Shown here: piece after piece, positions 8,963 through 17,603 of the stretch
How positions within the stretch are numbered: position 1 is the stretch's first letter
Layout: every line of letters begins with the position of its first letter
Source: a virus
Virus record (IMG/VR): IMGVR_UViG_3300021197_001302
Span: 1 to 30,534 of that record
Length of the DNA: 30,534 nucleotides
Direction: 5' to 3' (one strand)
Translations under genes and position numbers: made by a program
The notes under the pieces: model-generated
What the model saw: only the letters and a program-made list of their open reading frames with translations
Databases searched by the model: none
Told to the model about the DNA's origin: nothing

Positions 8963-9903
8963 TGTTTGAATATTTTAGTAATAAATCAATTCGAAACCTA
9001 GTAGTTGCTTTTGGTTCTCTGTTCAACAACCTTCACATTCGAAGACAGAACAAAGCCGATGGAAGCACAGAATTTATGCGAGTACCTTTGGCTTATGGTT
9101 CGAAGGAAAAGTATCTTCGTCGATTAGAAGAGGGTGGTTCCATTACCAACGAAGATGGTCAAGTTGTTTCAATGACTCTTCCCAGAATGAGTTTTGAAAT
9201 CAACAGCATCGATTATGATAATGCAAGAAAACGACAAACCATTGAAAAATTATTTGCAAGAAGTAAAGGTTCTCTTACCAGTTCTACTGATGATACGAAA
9301 CTAAAATACACATACTCTGAAGTCCCATACGATATCAACTTTGATTTACATATCATGACCAAGTTCATGGATGATGGTCTTCAGATTATTGAACAGATTC
9401 TGCCATACTTTACCCCAGAATTTACGGTCACTATCAATCCAACTGACCTTCATACCAAGATAGATATTCCTATCGTACTTACCAACGTCACACAAGAAGA
9501 AGACTTCGAGGGTGACTTTGATTCAAGAAGAGCGTTGACATGGACTTTATCGTTTAACTGTAAGTCTTACGTTTATGGTAGAATTCGAGATAGCGAAGTC
9601 ATTCGCAATATTATTGCAAAACTTATTGTTGCACAGGATTCTACTGTGTTGCAGGGTGTCAGTAGCGATACGCTTACTGGTGCAACTGCTCCAGACGGGG
9701 GAAGAACTTCGGGTGGAGGAAGTGCTGGTGTAAGTGGTGTTGTTCATTCTAGAATTGACATTGGTATTACAGGACCTTCTGGTGCAAGTTCGGATGCTTC
9801 CAACTACATACCAACTTTAGATGTACGAGTATTTGGAGGACAGACCTTCAATGTTCCATCTGGAAACTCTGGTTCTATTGATATATTTGGAGACATAATC
9901 TAG
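8962..9903 (+). CDS. gp15: Proximal tail sheath stabiliser / tail completion protein gp15
   Basis: 313 aa (T4 gp15 is 272). The ATG shares its A with the gp14 TAA stop. The N-terminal 'MFEYFSNKSIRNLVVAFGSL' and the core 'VPLAYGSKEKYLRRLEEGG', 'TLPRMSFEINSIDYDNARKR', 'YDINFDLHIMTKFMDDGLQI' and 'LTWTLSFNCKSYVYG' are characteristic of gp15. gp15 caps the sheath and tube and docks the tail to the neck (established). The last ~85 residues are Ser/Gly/Thr-rich ('GGRTSGGGSAGVSGVV'), a low-complexity extension beyond the usual family length. Confidence 0.88.
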   Translation: MFEYFSNKSIRNLVVAFGSLFNNLHIRRQNKADGSTEFMRVPLAYGSKEKYLRRLEEGGSITNEDGQVVSMTLPRMSFEINSIDYDNARKRQTIEKLFARSKGSLTSSTDDTKLKYTYSEVPYDINFDLHIMTKFMDDGLQIIEQILPYFTPEFTVTINPTDLHTKIDIPIVLTNVTQEEDFEGDFDSRRALTWTLSFNCKSYVYGRIRDSEVIRNIIAKLIVAQDSTVLQGVSSDTLTGATAPDGGRTSGGGSAGVSGVVHSRIDIGITGPSGASSDASNYIPTLDVRVFGGQTFNVPSGNSGSIDIFGDII

Positions 9904-10409
9904 TGGAAGATAAAAAAAATATTGATGAAAAATTATGTGATGCTCTGGATATGTCCAACGAACCAACTGAAATAGTCAAAGAAGAATCAAAAGAAATAAA
10001 ATCCATATCCACCCCACCCGACTTCGACCTCAAGCGAGACTACAATCTCGTTAGAAAAAATCTTAAAGATATTATCGATACGGGAAACACTGCGATTGAT
10101 GGAATTTTAACTGTTGCGTCCGAGACAGAAAGTCCCCGTGCGTATGAAGTCGCGGCACAAATGATTAAAAATGTTGCCGATGTGAATAAAGACCTTATTG
10201 AAATGCACAACAAGATGAAGCAAATCAAAAAGGACAACGGCGACCAACGCGCCCAGAACATTACAAACAATAGCCTTTTTGTTGGTTCGACAAAAGAACT
10301 ACAGAAAATGATTCAAGACCAGAACAAGCAGATTGTTGCAAATCAGGTCGAAGAAGAACATGAAATAATCGATGTAGAAAGTGAAGTTATAGATGGCGGA
10401 GAAGATTGA
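9903..10409 (+). CDS. gp16: Small terminase subunit gp16
   Basis: 168 aa (T4 gp16 is 164). The start is GTG at 9903, overlapping the gp15 TAG by one base, with GGAG at 9889-9892. The N-terminus is acidic and disordered. Residues ~38-110 are helical with 'DYNLVRKNLKDIIDTGNTAI' and 'SPRAYEVAAQMIKNVADVNK', matching the helical oligomerisation region of gp16-type small terminases. The C-terminus is acidic ('EEEHEIIDVESEVIDGGED'). It regulates packaging initiation and stimulates gp17 (established). It overlaps gp17 by 17 bases. Confidence 0.85.
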   Translation: MEDKKNIDEKLCDALDMSNEPTEIVKEESKEIKSISTPPDFDLKRDYNLVRKNLKDIIDTGNTAIDGILTVASETESPRAYEVAAQMIKNVADVNKDLIEMHNKMKQIKKDNGDQRAQNITNNSLFVGSTKELQKMIQDQNKQIVANQVEEEHEIIDVESEVIDGGED

Positions 10410-12039
10410 AAGTTATTTAGGGAATCCAAATCTCAAAGCGGCTGGTGTTGAAGTTGAATTCACAAAAGAGCAAGTCGCAGAGTATTTGAAATGCTCCCAA
10501 GACCCCGTTCACTTCATCAAGAACTTTGTAAAAATTGTCTCTCTTGATGAGGGACTTATTCCATTCGGTCTTTATGATTTTCAGGAAGACATCGTACAGC
10601 AAGTACACGATAACCGATTTGTTATCTGCAAACTCCCGCGACAGAGCGGCAAATCAACAACTGTTATTGCGTATCTTCTCCACTATGTTCTGTTCAACCC
10701 AGAAGTCAATGTTGCCATTCTTGCGAATAAGTTAGCGACCGCACGCGAACTTCTACACAGACTACAACTTGCATATGAACACCTACCATTCTGGCTTCAG
10801 CAGGGTGTTATTTCTTGGAACAAGGGAAGCATCGAATTAGAAAATGGGTCAAGAATCCTTGCATCTGCAACATCATCCAGTGCAGTCCGTGGTGGTTCGT
10901 TCAATATGATTTTCCTTGACGAATTTGCGTTCGTTCCTCATGAAGTGGCTGATGAGTTTTTCAGTTCGGTATATCCTACCATCACCTCCGGTCAATCGAC
11001 AAAGGTTTTGATGGTGTCCACCCCACACGGAATGAACTTGTTTTATAAGTTCTGGCAAGATGCATCAAACAAAAGAAACTCATACGTTCCGATTGAAGTA
11101 CACTGGTCACAGGTTCCGGGGAGAGATGAAAAGTGGAAAGAGCAGACAATTGCAAATACGTCCGAAGAACAGTTTCGGCAGGAATTTGAATGCGACTTCT
11201 TGGGTTCGGCAGGAACTCTCATCGACGCAGATAAACTAAGATGTCTTGCTTATGTTGACCCAGAACAATCAATGGATAACGGCTTTAAGATTTACCATGC
11301 ACCAGAAAAAGACCACCTCTATGCAATCACGGTTGATGTGTCTAGGGGTGTTGGTCAGGACTTCCATGCGTTTAGCGTAATTGACATGACGACCGTACCA
11401 TACAAAATATGTGCTACGTTTCGAAACAATGAAATGCCGCCGATGGTTTATCCCAGTGCAATTTATCCAGTAGCAAAACAATACAACGATGCGTTTATTT
11501 TGGTAGAGATTAATGATATCGGTGGTCAGGTGGCTGATATTCTCAAGAACGACTACGAATATCACAACGTATTGAGTAGTACCATTCGTGGTCGAAAGGG
11601 TCAGGTACTTGGAGAGGGGTTTGGTTCTGGAAATGTAATGCCGGGACTAAGGACTACTGATGCTGTAAAGAGATTAGGATGTTCAATTTTGAAATCTCTC
11701 ATCATGGAAGACAAGATGATAATTCAAGACTTCCAGACAATCAAAGAACTCACGACCTTCATTGCAAAGAAGGGTTCATTTGAGGCTGAAAAGGGTCACC
11801 ACGATGACCTTGTGATGACTCTTGTGATGTTTTGTTGGATGACAACCCAAGAATATTTCAAAGAATTACTTGAGGTTGATGTGAGAAGTGATTTGTACAG
11901 TGACAGAATTAAACAAATCGAAGAAGAAATGACTCCATTTGGATTTATAGATGATGGAATTCAGAATGAAACTTCATATCGGGATAATAGTGGTCAGATG
12001 TGGAACATAGAAGATAATGATGATTCTTGGACATTCTGA
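10393..12039 (+). CDS. gp17: Large terminase subunit gp17 (packaging ATPase/nuclease)
   Basis: 548 aa (T4 gp17 is 610, longer at the N-terminus). Walker A is 'PRQSGKST' (82-89, K87). Walker B is 'IFLDE' (173-177) with catalytic E177, followed by the coupling motif 'LMVSTPHG'. The C-terminal RNase H-like nuclease has its three acidic positions: D315 in 'ITVDVSRG', E372 in 'LVEINDIGG', and D471/D472 in 'HHDDLVM'. The enzyme cuts concatemeric DNA and pumps it into the prohead through portal gp20 (established). The ATG lies inside gp16, so the two subunits are probably co-translated. No intron or intein interrupts it. Confidence 0.97.
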   Translation: MAEKIESYLGNPNLKAAGVEVEFTKEQVAEYLKCSQDPVHFIKNFVKIVSLDEGLIPFGLYDFQEDIVQQVHDNRFVICKLPRQSGKSTTVIAYLLHYVLFNPEVNVAILANKLATARELLHRLQLAYEHLPFWLQQGVISWNKGSIELENGSRILASATSSSAVRGGSFNMIFLDEFAFVPHEVADEFFSSVYPTITSGQSTKVLMVSTPHGMNLFYKFWQDASNKRNSYVPIEVHWSQVPGRDEKWKEQTIANTSEEQFRQEFECDFLGSAGTLIDADKLRCLAYVDPEQSMDNGFKIYHAPEKDHLYAITVDVSRGVGQDFHAFSVIDMTTVPYKICATFRNNEMPPMVYPSAIYPVAKQYNDAFILVEINDIGGQVADILKNDYEYHNVLSSTIRGRKGQVLGEGFGSGNVMPGLRTTDAVKRLGCSILKSLIMEDKMIIQDFQTIKELTTFIAKKGSFEAEKGHHDDLVMTLVMFCWMTTQEYFKELLEVDVRSDLYSDRIKQIEEEMTPFGFIDDGIQNETSYRDNSGQMWNIEDNDDSWTF

Positions 12040-12043
12040 AAAT

Positions 12044-12051
12044 TATAAATA
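12044..12051 (+). promoter_or_regulatory. T4-type late promoter box TATAAATA upstream of gp18
   Basis: Exact consensus 5 bases after the gp17 stop and 67 bases before the gp18 ATG, leaving a ~60-base leader ending in AAAGGAGAG. The sheath is needed in very high copy, which fits a dedicated late promoter. Confidence 0.7.
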
Positions 12052-12118
12052 TCTGTAACCGAACATCTAAATTTCTACTGATTAAAACATCACTATTGGA
12101 CAAAAAGGAGAGAATCAA

Positions 12119-14380
12119 ATGGCATTTCAAGTAAGCCCAGGCGTCAATGTCACTGAAAAAGACCTCACAAACATCGTCCCATCTGTTGCAACTACCGTCG
12201 GCGGTTTCGCCGGGTACTTCAAATGGGGACCTGCTGAGGAAATCGTTCAGGTTGACAGCGAACGCAACTTAATTTCACTATTCGGTACACCCGACAACGT
12301 AAACGCAGATTATTGGTGGAGTGCCGCCAACTTCCTTGCATACGGAAACGACCTTCGAGTCGTTCGAAAACTTCCTACTTCCGCTGCTAACTCTTTCGTA
12401 AGAGGTACTGGTATGCGTGGAGACGATATTACACTACTCCACGGCGGAATCACTGGTGGTTTCCACGCCGCTGACGTAGGCGGTGCCACTTCTGGTCTTC
12501 AGATTAAAAACACCGACGATTATTACGACACTGTGGATGGTGGAACTAACCCCGCAGAAGGAGCAGGTGGTCTTTCAGACTCAATCTCAAGAGCAGATTC
12601 AGCAGACCAAGTATTCTTTGCCGCAAAGTATGCAGGTGACCTCGGAAACTCACTACTTGTTTCCATGTCAGATAAACGTGCCCATACAATAATGGAAGGT
12701 ACGGGTGCTGGTGGTAGCGGTGTTACTGGACTCAAGGCTGCCCACGCCAGCGGTAATGGTGTATATGGTACAATTGGTATCTCACATGGTGGCTCTAGCG
12801 ATAACCACGGTGAAGTCGCTGTAGGTGATATCATTCAACTCAGTGGTTCCGGTAAAGACTACACAGTCGTAGGATTCAGTGGTGGTACTGGTGGACTTAA
12901 TAGTGTTCATACATCATCAGGATTTATCACAACCAAACAACATACATGTGAAACCGCATTGTATGATTCAATTCTCGTTACACCTGATATCGATTCCGCA
13001 GACCAGACAACTGGTCTAACTGCGACCATCAAGTGGGCATATGAAGGTTCATTCGACCGATTCCCAGATACATCAACTGATGCCGCTAAGTTTAACCTTG
13101 TTAACGACGAAGTTCAAATCGTAGTCGTTGACAGTGGTGGTAAGTGGTCGGGAACTCCCGGTACTATTCTTGAGAAATTCGAAGCATCCAAAGCAAGAGA
13201 CGCTGTAAAGTTTGATGGTTCATCCAACTACTATGCAAACGTCATCAACAACCAGTCCAAGTATCTCTGGTGGGGTGACCACCCTGTTGACGCTATGCGT
13301 CAAATTGCAGGAGTATCCGGTGCCGCTGACGACAATGGTCGTATTTGGGGTGATGACCTCAAATCAATCGATGCGAATGACGGAACCCAGACAGGTCTAG
13401 GCGTTACCTTCGAATCACTTATCCGTAACTTCTACGGAATCATGGAAGGTGGAGCAGATTCGACGACTGGTGAAAACCTTAACTCAACAACTAACAACTC
13501 TGCTCTTTACACCAATGGTTACGACCTCTTCCAAGATGCCGAAACCGTAGATTGCTCGTTGCTCATCGGTGGACCTGCTCAAGAAACTCTTGCAGGTAAA
13601 CTTGTTGACCTTGCTGAAGCAAGAAAGGACTGCGTTGCATTCCTTTCACCAAAACGAGGCGACTGTGTTGGTACAACTGCTCTTACCACTAAGGTAGATA
13701 ACATTGTAGACTACTACAATAATACTCTCAATAAGAGTTCTTCCTACGGTGTGTTTGACAGTGGTTGGAAGTATCAGTACGATAACCATAACGATGTCTT
13801 CCGTTGGGTTCCCCTTAACGCTGACGTTGCTGGTCTTTGTGCTAGAACTGAGTTCAGCAATGACGCTTGGTTCTCACCCGCAGGTTACAACCGTGGTACA
13901 ATCTCGAATGTTGTAAAACTTGCAGTCAACCCACGCAAAGCACACAGAGATAAGTTGTATAAGAACAACATTAACCCTGTTGTCTCCTTCCCCGGTGAAG
14001 GTACAATCCTCTTTGGTGACAAGACTATGCAGAGAAAGGCATCTGCCTTCGACCGCATCAACGTCCGTCGCCTCTTCATTGTCCTTGAGAAAGCAATTTC
14101 CACTGCCGCGAAGTTCTTCCTCTTCGAGTTCAATGACGAATTTACCCGTCAGCAGTTCAAGTCAACTGTTGAGCCGTTCCTACGAACTGTTCAGGGTAGA
14201 CGAGGTATCACTGACTTCAGAGTCGTATGTGATGAAAGTAACAACCCAGGCGATGTAGTAGACCGTAACGAATTCGTTGCAGACATCTTCATCAAGCCTG
14301 CTCGTTCAATCAACTTCATCCAGTTGAACTTCGTTGCAGTCAGAACCGATGTTGCCTTCGAGGAGATTGCCGGAGTATAA
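12119..14380 (+). CDS. gp18: Contractile tail sheath protein gp18
   Basis: 753 aa (T4 gp18 is 659). It begins 'MAFQVSPGVNVTEKDLTNIV' with 'VGGFAGYFKWGPAEEIVQVD', the standard sheath N-terminus. The conserved C-terminal sheath domain runs from ~610: 'INVRRLFIVLEKAISTAAKF', 'FNDEFTRQQFKSTVEPFLR' and 'ARSINFIQLNFVAVRTDVAF'. The region ~95-340 is Gly/Ser/Thr-rich and variable, as expected for the outward-facing sheath domains, and accounts for the extra length. Hexameric rings of this protein surround the gp19 tube and contract on infection. Codons are richer in C-ending forms than in the flanking terminase gene, consistent with high expression. Confidence 0.96.
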   Translation: MAFQVSPGVNVTEKDLTNIVPSVATTVGGFAGYFKWGPAEEIVQVDSERNLISLFGTPDNVNADYWWSAANFLAYGNDLRVVRKLPTSAANSFVRGTGMRGDDITLLHGGITGGFHAADVGGATSGLQIKNTDDYYDTVDGGTNPAEGAGGLSDSISRADSADQVFFAAKYAGDLGNSLLVSMSDKRAHTIMEGTGAGGSGVTGLKAAHASGNGVYGTIGISHGGSSDNHGEVAVGDIIQLSGSGKDYTVVGFSGGTGGLNSVHTSSGFITTKQHTCETALYDSILVTPDIDSADQTTGLTATIKWAYEGSFDRFPDTSTDAAKFNLVNDEVQIVVVDSGGKWSGTPGTILEKFEASKARDAVKFDGSSNYYANVINNQSKYLWWGDHPVDAMRQIAGVSGAADDNGRIWGDDLKSIDANDGTQTGLGVTFESLIRNFYGIMEGGADSTTGENLNSTTNNSALYTNGYDLFQDAETVDCSLLIGGPAQETLAGKLVDLAEARKDCVAFLSPKRGDCVGTTALTTKVDNIVDYYNNTLNKSSSYGVFDSGWKYQYDNHNDVFRWVPLNADVAGLCARTEFSNDAWFSPAGYNRGTISNVVKLAVNPRKAHRDKLYKNNINPVVSFPGEGTILFGDKTMQRKASAFDRINVRRLFIVLEKAISTAAKFFLFEFNDEFTRQQFKSTVEPFLRTVQGRRGITDFRVVCDESNNPGDVVDRNEFVADIFIKPARSINFIQLNFVAVRTDVAFEEIAGV

Positions 14381-14396
14381 TAAAAAATGGTATAAA

Positions 14397-14422
14397 GGTG
14401 GGGCGCTTTCGGGCGCCTCACC
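14397..14422 (+). terminator. GC-rich UUCG-loop hairpin between gp18 and gp19
   Basis: GGTGGGGCGC (14397-14406) pairs with GCGCCTCACC (14413-14422) with one G-U wobble. The six-base loop TTTCGG can close by U-G around a UUCG tetraloop. No U-run follows (next bases TAAATACTAT), so it is not a canonical intrinsic terminator. It may pause polymerase or protect the gp18 mRNA 3' end. Confidence 0.6.
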
Positions 14423-14434
14423 TAAATACTATAG
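14421..14434 (+). promoter_or_regulatory. Weak candidate late promoter upstream of gp19
   Basis: CCTAAATA (6/8 to TATAAATA) followed by CTATAG. The stretch ATACTATAG is also found after the better box at 20940-20947. It lies 48 bases before the gp19 ATG and overlaps the foot of the preceding hairpin. Confidence 0.3.
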
Positions 14435-14476
14435 TAAAATACTTTTGCATATTAGGAAAACTAACAGGAGAGAACA

Positions 14477-15040
14477 ATGAACATCACAAACTTTTTAGGT
14501 TCAGTATCAGAACGAGGTATTCAAAGACCAAACCTCTTCACCGTAGCCGGTGACATTGGCGACACAGCACTCAGAGAAACGGACTCGTTCTTTATTCGAG
14601 CCGCATCTCTTCCTTCAATGGAAATCGGTGAGATTGTCCTACCTTACAAGGGACGACAACTCAAGGTTCCCGGCGATAGAACATTCGGAGATTGGGACAT
14701 CACTGTAATCAGTGACGAAAGCATGGACCTATACGATGCCTTCCAAACATGGCACGAAAAGATGGGTGCATCTACTGTATCAAACCTCGGTGATTCCACC
14801 AGTGCTGGTTCAGTATTCCAAAGCGGTTCCGGTTATCGAAACTGGAAGGTTGCAACACTAGATAGAAACGGCGCACAAACCAACCAATACGAAATCGTTG
14901 GTTGCTGGCCTAAGTCAGTTGGAGCAATCGAAGTTGGTGCAGACACTAATGACGCACTCGCAGAATTTACTGTCACACTTACTTACCAGTACTTCACCAA
15001 CACAACTGATACTGCTAAGAACGCAATTCCAAGTTCGTAA
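14477..15040 (+). CDS. gp19: Tail tube protein gp19
   Basis: 187 aa (T4 gp19 is 163). The ATG at 14477 follows ACAGGAGAG. Motifs are 'RPNLFTVAGDIGDTALRETD', 'FFIRAASLPSMEIGEIVLPY', 'LKVPGDRTFGDWDITVISDE' and a C-terminal beta strand 'ALAEFTVTLTYQYF', the usual signature of the T4 tube. Hexamers stack inside the gp18 sheath to form the DNA conduit. The position directly after gp18 and before the portal matches T4. A second protein of the same fold is encoded at 21386-21946. Confidence 0.95.
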   Translation: MNITNFLGSVSERGIQRPNLFTVAGDIGDTALRETDSFFIRAASLPSMEIGEIVLPYKGRQLKVPGDRTFGDWDITVISDESMDLYDAFQTWHEKMGASTVSNLGDSTSAGSVFQSGSGYRNWKVATLDRNGAQTNQYEIVGCWPKSVGAIEVGADTNDALAEFTVTLTYQYFTNTTDTAKNAIPSS

Positions 15041-15064
15041 ATAGAAATTAAGGATTTTTAAATT

Positions 15065-16585
15065 ATGGCGATTAAACTCTTTGGATTCACTCTAGGGAGA
15101 GGTGATTCTCAGGTCGGAATAGAAGGTAGTACCAACCGACCCGTATCCTTTGTCCCACCAAACCCAGAAGACGGCGCGTCTTACGTTGACGCCGCCGCCG
15201 GGTTTTTTGGGCAGTATATTGATTTCGATGGAAATCAGAAATCAGAAAAAGAACTCATTCGAAAGTATCGAGAGATGTCTCTTCATGCCGAAGTAGATAC
15301 TGCTCTCGATGATATTGTAAATGAGTCCATCGTTCAGGATGATATCAAGAAAACTGTTCAGATTGATTTGGATAATATTGATTTATCCGATAACATCAAA
15401 ACAAAGATATCAGAAGAATTTGACGAAACACTACGGCTGTTGAATTTCAATAATCGTGGATATGAAATTTTTCGTAAGTGGTACATCGACGGTAAACTCT
15501 ACTATCACATGATAGTAGACCCTTCCAAAATAAAGAAGGGTGTTTTAGAACTAAGACCTATCGATGCGACCAAGATTCAAAAAGTAAAGACCATTAAAAA
15601 GAAAACTTTAGAAGACTCCGCAAATAGGGGTGCAAAAGTAATCGATAAGGTTGAAGAATATTTTGTGTATAACGAAAATGACAACCAACCACAAGATGCT
15701 GGCTTGAAAATTTCACCCGATGCAATTGCTTTTTGTCACTCGGGTCTTTTTGATTTAGAAAAGAAAAGAGTCTATGGATTCTTGCACAAAGCAGTTAAAC
15801 CTTTAAATCAACTTCGGATGATTGAAGATGCGGTTGTTATCTATCGCATCTCCCGTGCGCCTGAAAGAAGAATCTTTTACATTGACGTAGGTTCTCTACC
15901 CAAGAATAAAGCAGAACAATATCTTCGTGATATCATGAATCGATATCGCAACAAACTCGTCTATGATGCAAACACAGGTGAACTCAAAGACGACAAGAGA
16001 TTCCAGTCGATGCTTGAAGATTTTTGGTTACCCCGGCGAGAAGGTGGTAGAGGTACGGAAATCTCAACTCTCCCCGGTGGAGAAAATCTCGGAGAGATGG
16101 ACGATGTTGAATACTTTAAGAAGAAACTATATCGTTCGTTAAATGTTCCAATCAGTAGACTGGAATCAGACAATGGTTTCAATATGGGTAAGTCTTCTGA
16201 AATTACCAGAGACGAACTCAAGTTCTTTAAGTTCATTGAACAACTCAGGACGAAGTTTTCCGAACTGTTCCTTTCAGTACTAGAAGCACAATTAGTACTC
16301 AAGGGAGTTATGAAAAAGGAAGACTGGCAGAAGATTAAACACGATATTCACTTTGACTATGCTAGAGATTCATACTTTACCGAAACAAAGAACAATGAAA
16401 TTCTAACAGAGCGAATGAGTCTACTAGATAGTATGTCAGAACATATTGGCAAATACTATTCTGTTGAGTATATTCGAAAGAATGTTCTACATCAGACTGA
16501 TGAAGAAATCAAGCAAATTGATAAGCAGATTCAGAAGGAACGAGAACAGGGAGACATCCCACAGGAAACGGAGAAATTCTATTGA
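15065..16585 (+). CDS. gp20: Portal vertex protein gp20
   Basis: 506 aa (T4 gp20 is 524). The ATG at 15065 follows AAGGA. Conserved segments are 'EKELIRKYREMSLHAEVDTA', 'FRKWYIDGKLYYHMIVDP', 'EDAVVIYRISRAPERRIFYI', 'MNRYRNKLVYDANTGE' and 'FWLPRREGGRGTEISTLPGG', the last two being hallmarks of T4-type portals used in marine phage surveys. The dodecamer nucleates prohead assembly and is the docking site for gp17 (established). The gene overlaps the next by 4 bases (ATGA). Confidence 0.97.
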   Translation: MAIKLFGFTLGRGDSQVGIEGSTNRPVSFVPPNPEDGASYVDAAAGFFGQYIDFDGNQKSEKELIRKYREMSLHAEVDTALDDIVNESIVQDDIKKTVQIDLDNIDLSDNIKTKISEEFDETLRLLNFNNRGYEIFRKWYIDGKLYYHMIVDPSKIKKGVLELRPIDATKIQKVKTIKKKTLEDSANRGAKVIDKVEEYFVYNENDNQPQDAGLKISPDAIAFCHSGLFDLEKKRVYGFLHKAVKPLNQLRMIEDAVVIYRISRAPERRIFYIDVGSLPKNKAEQYLRDIMNRYRNKLVYDANTGELKDDKRFQSMLEDFWLPRREGGRGTEISTLPGGENLGEMDDVEYFKKKLYRSLNVPISRLESDNGFNMGKSSEITRDELKFFKFIEQLRTKFSELFLSVLEAQLVLKGVMKKEDWQKIKHDIHFDYARDSYFTETKNNEILTERMSLLDSMSEHIGKYYSVEYIRKNVLHQTDEEIKQIDKQIQKEREQGDIPQETEKFY

Positions 16586-17313
16586 TGTCCAATGAAAAAC
16601 TAAAACTAATAGAATCTCTGTTGCAGGAAGATTCTGCCGAATTCAAGAACTCCTTTCTTGCTTTAATCGAAGAACGTAAGTCTGAAATTAAAGATAACCG
16701 CAAGAGTGTTCTTGCCTCTTCTATTCTTGAAGCCCCGAAAGAGGACGAAGAAGATGAAGACAAAGAGTCTGATGTACATCAGGAACCAAAGAAAACTCCT
16801 GAACCAAAAACAGAAGCAAAACCAGAAAAATCAGAAGACGATGCTGAGATTGCACTAGACCCTTCACTCGAAAAAGAATTCTTCATGAAGGCTTTTGAAG
16901 AAGGCGGTAAACGTGTGACACTTAAAACTATGGGTACAGGTAAAACTGCACCTGTGGTTGTGTATGTCGATGAAAAAAGATGGGAAATGTTCCCCGGTCC
17001 TAAAGCGGCAGAAAAGGCTGTTAAGGAATATATCGGTACTATGGAAGTGAAAACAAAAAATGAAGTTGAAGTCAGTAAAGAAGAATACTTCTACGGCATC
17101 ATCAACAGAGCATTGAGTGAACACAATTCTCAGTTTACTTCTGTTGAAGGTGAAAAGGTATATCTTCCAAGAGAACAAGCACAATTAATTGTTCGATTGC
17201 ATGACTCTCTATCTGAAGAAAATCAATCAATTCTCCGCGATAGAGTCATTATAAATAAAGACAGCCTAAAAAGAGTAATCAAATTTGCAAAAAATGTAGG
17301 AGATAAATTATGA
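16582..17313 (+). CDS. Probable prohead core protein (gp67/gp68 position)
   Basis: 243 aa, starting within the portal stop (ATGA overlap). Residues 1-50 are helical ('KLIESLLQEDSAEFKNSFLA', 'LIEERKSEIKDNRKSVLASS'), like the N-terminal helix of T4-type prohead core proteins. Residues ~52-95 are a very acidic, Pro/Lys/Glu-rich linker. Residues ~105-240 form a more structured domain with 'KRVTLKTMGTGKTAPVVVYV' and 'EEYFYGIINRALSEHNSQF' that I do not recognise. T4 has the small genes 67 and 68 here (80 and 141 aa); this product is much larger. A core role is inferred from position and charge. 'GTGKT' is not a convincing Walker A in this context. Confidence 0.65.
   Translation: MMSNEKLKLIESLLQEDSAEFKNSFLALIEERKSEIKDNRKSVLASSILEAPKEDEEDEDKESDVHQEPKKTPEPKTEAKPEKSEDDAEIALDPSLEKEFFMKAFEEGGKRVTLKTMGTGKTAPVVVYVDEKRWEMFPGPKAAEKAVKEYIGTMEVKTKNEVEVSKEEYFYGIINRALSEHNSQFTSVEGEKVYLPREQAQLIVRLHDSLSEENQSILRDRVIINKDSLKRVIKFAKNVGDKL
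17250..17257 (+). promoter_or_regulatory. Possible internal late promoter TATAAATA
   Basis: Exact consensus inside the 3' end of the preceding core gene, 52 bases before the next start at 17310. It could give extra transcription of the small core protein and the gp21 protease. Being within coding AT-rich sequence, a chance match is possible. Confidence 0.35.
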
Positions 17314-17600
17314 GTGATACAGAAGAAATCATCAAGTCAATGATGGATAAAAATCTAGATGCCGCACGCGACAAAACAAGAGCCGCATTATACACCAAGG
17401 CAACTGAATACATGGACACAAAACGAACAGAACTTGCTACTGATTTTGCAACAACAGACGTACCTGATGTTGACGCTGAAATGTCAGACGGAACGCCTGA
17501 AATCGATACTAATGTTGTAATAGATTCAGATGATGCTCATACCTTTGTTAATGTTGATAGTGAAGAAACAACGGAACCAACAACAGAAACAGAGGAGTAG
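17310..17600 (+). CDS. Small acidic prohead core protein (gp67/68-like)
   Basis: 96 aa, overlapping the previous gene by 4 bases (ATGA) with AGGAG upstream. The N-terminal ~50 residues are a helix with 'ALYTKATEYMDTKRTELATD', similar in layout to the N-terminal helix of the previous protein. The C-terminal half is a Glu/Asp/Thr-rich disordered tail ('EETTEPTTETEE'). The small size and strong negative charge match the internal core proteins that fill the T4 prohead and are degraded by gp21 before packaging. It ends 3 bases before gp21. Sequence-level orthology is not established. Confidence 0.6.
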   Translation: MSDTEEIIKSMMDKNLDAARDKTRAALYTKATEYMDTKRTELATDFATTDVPDVDAEMSDGTPEIDTNVVIDSDDAHTFVNVDSEETTEPTTETEE

Positions 17601-17603
17601 TAA

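Noticed and set aside
16930-16945. GTGKT in the 243-aa core protein as a Walker A
   Set aside because: It is not preceded by a hydrophobic strand in the usual spacing and there is no Walker B; it is probably a loop of an unknown domain.
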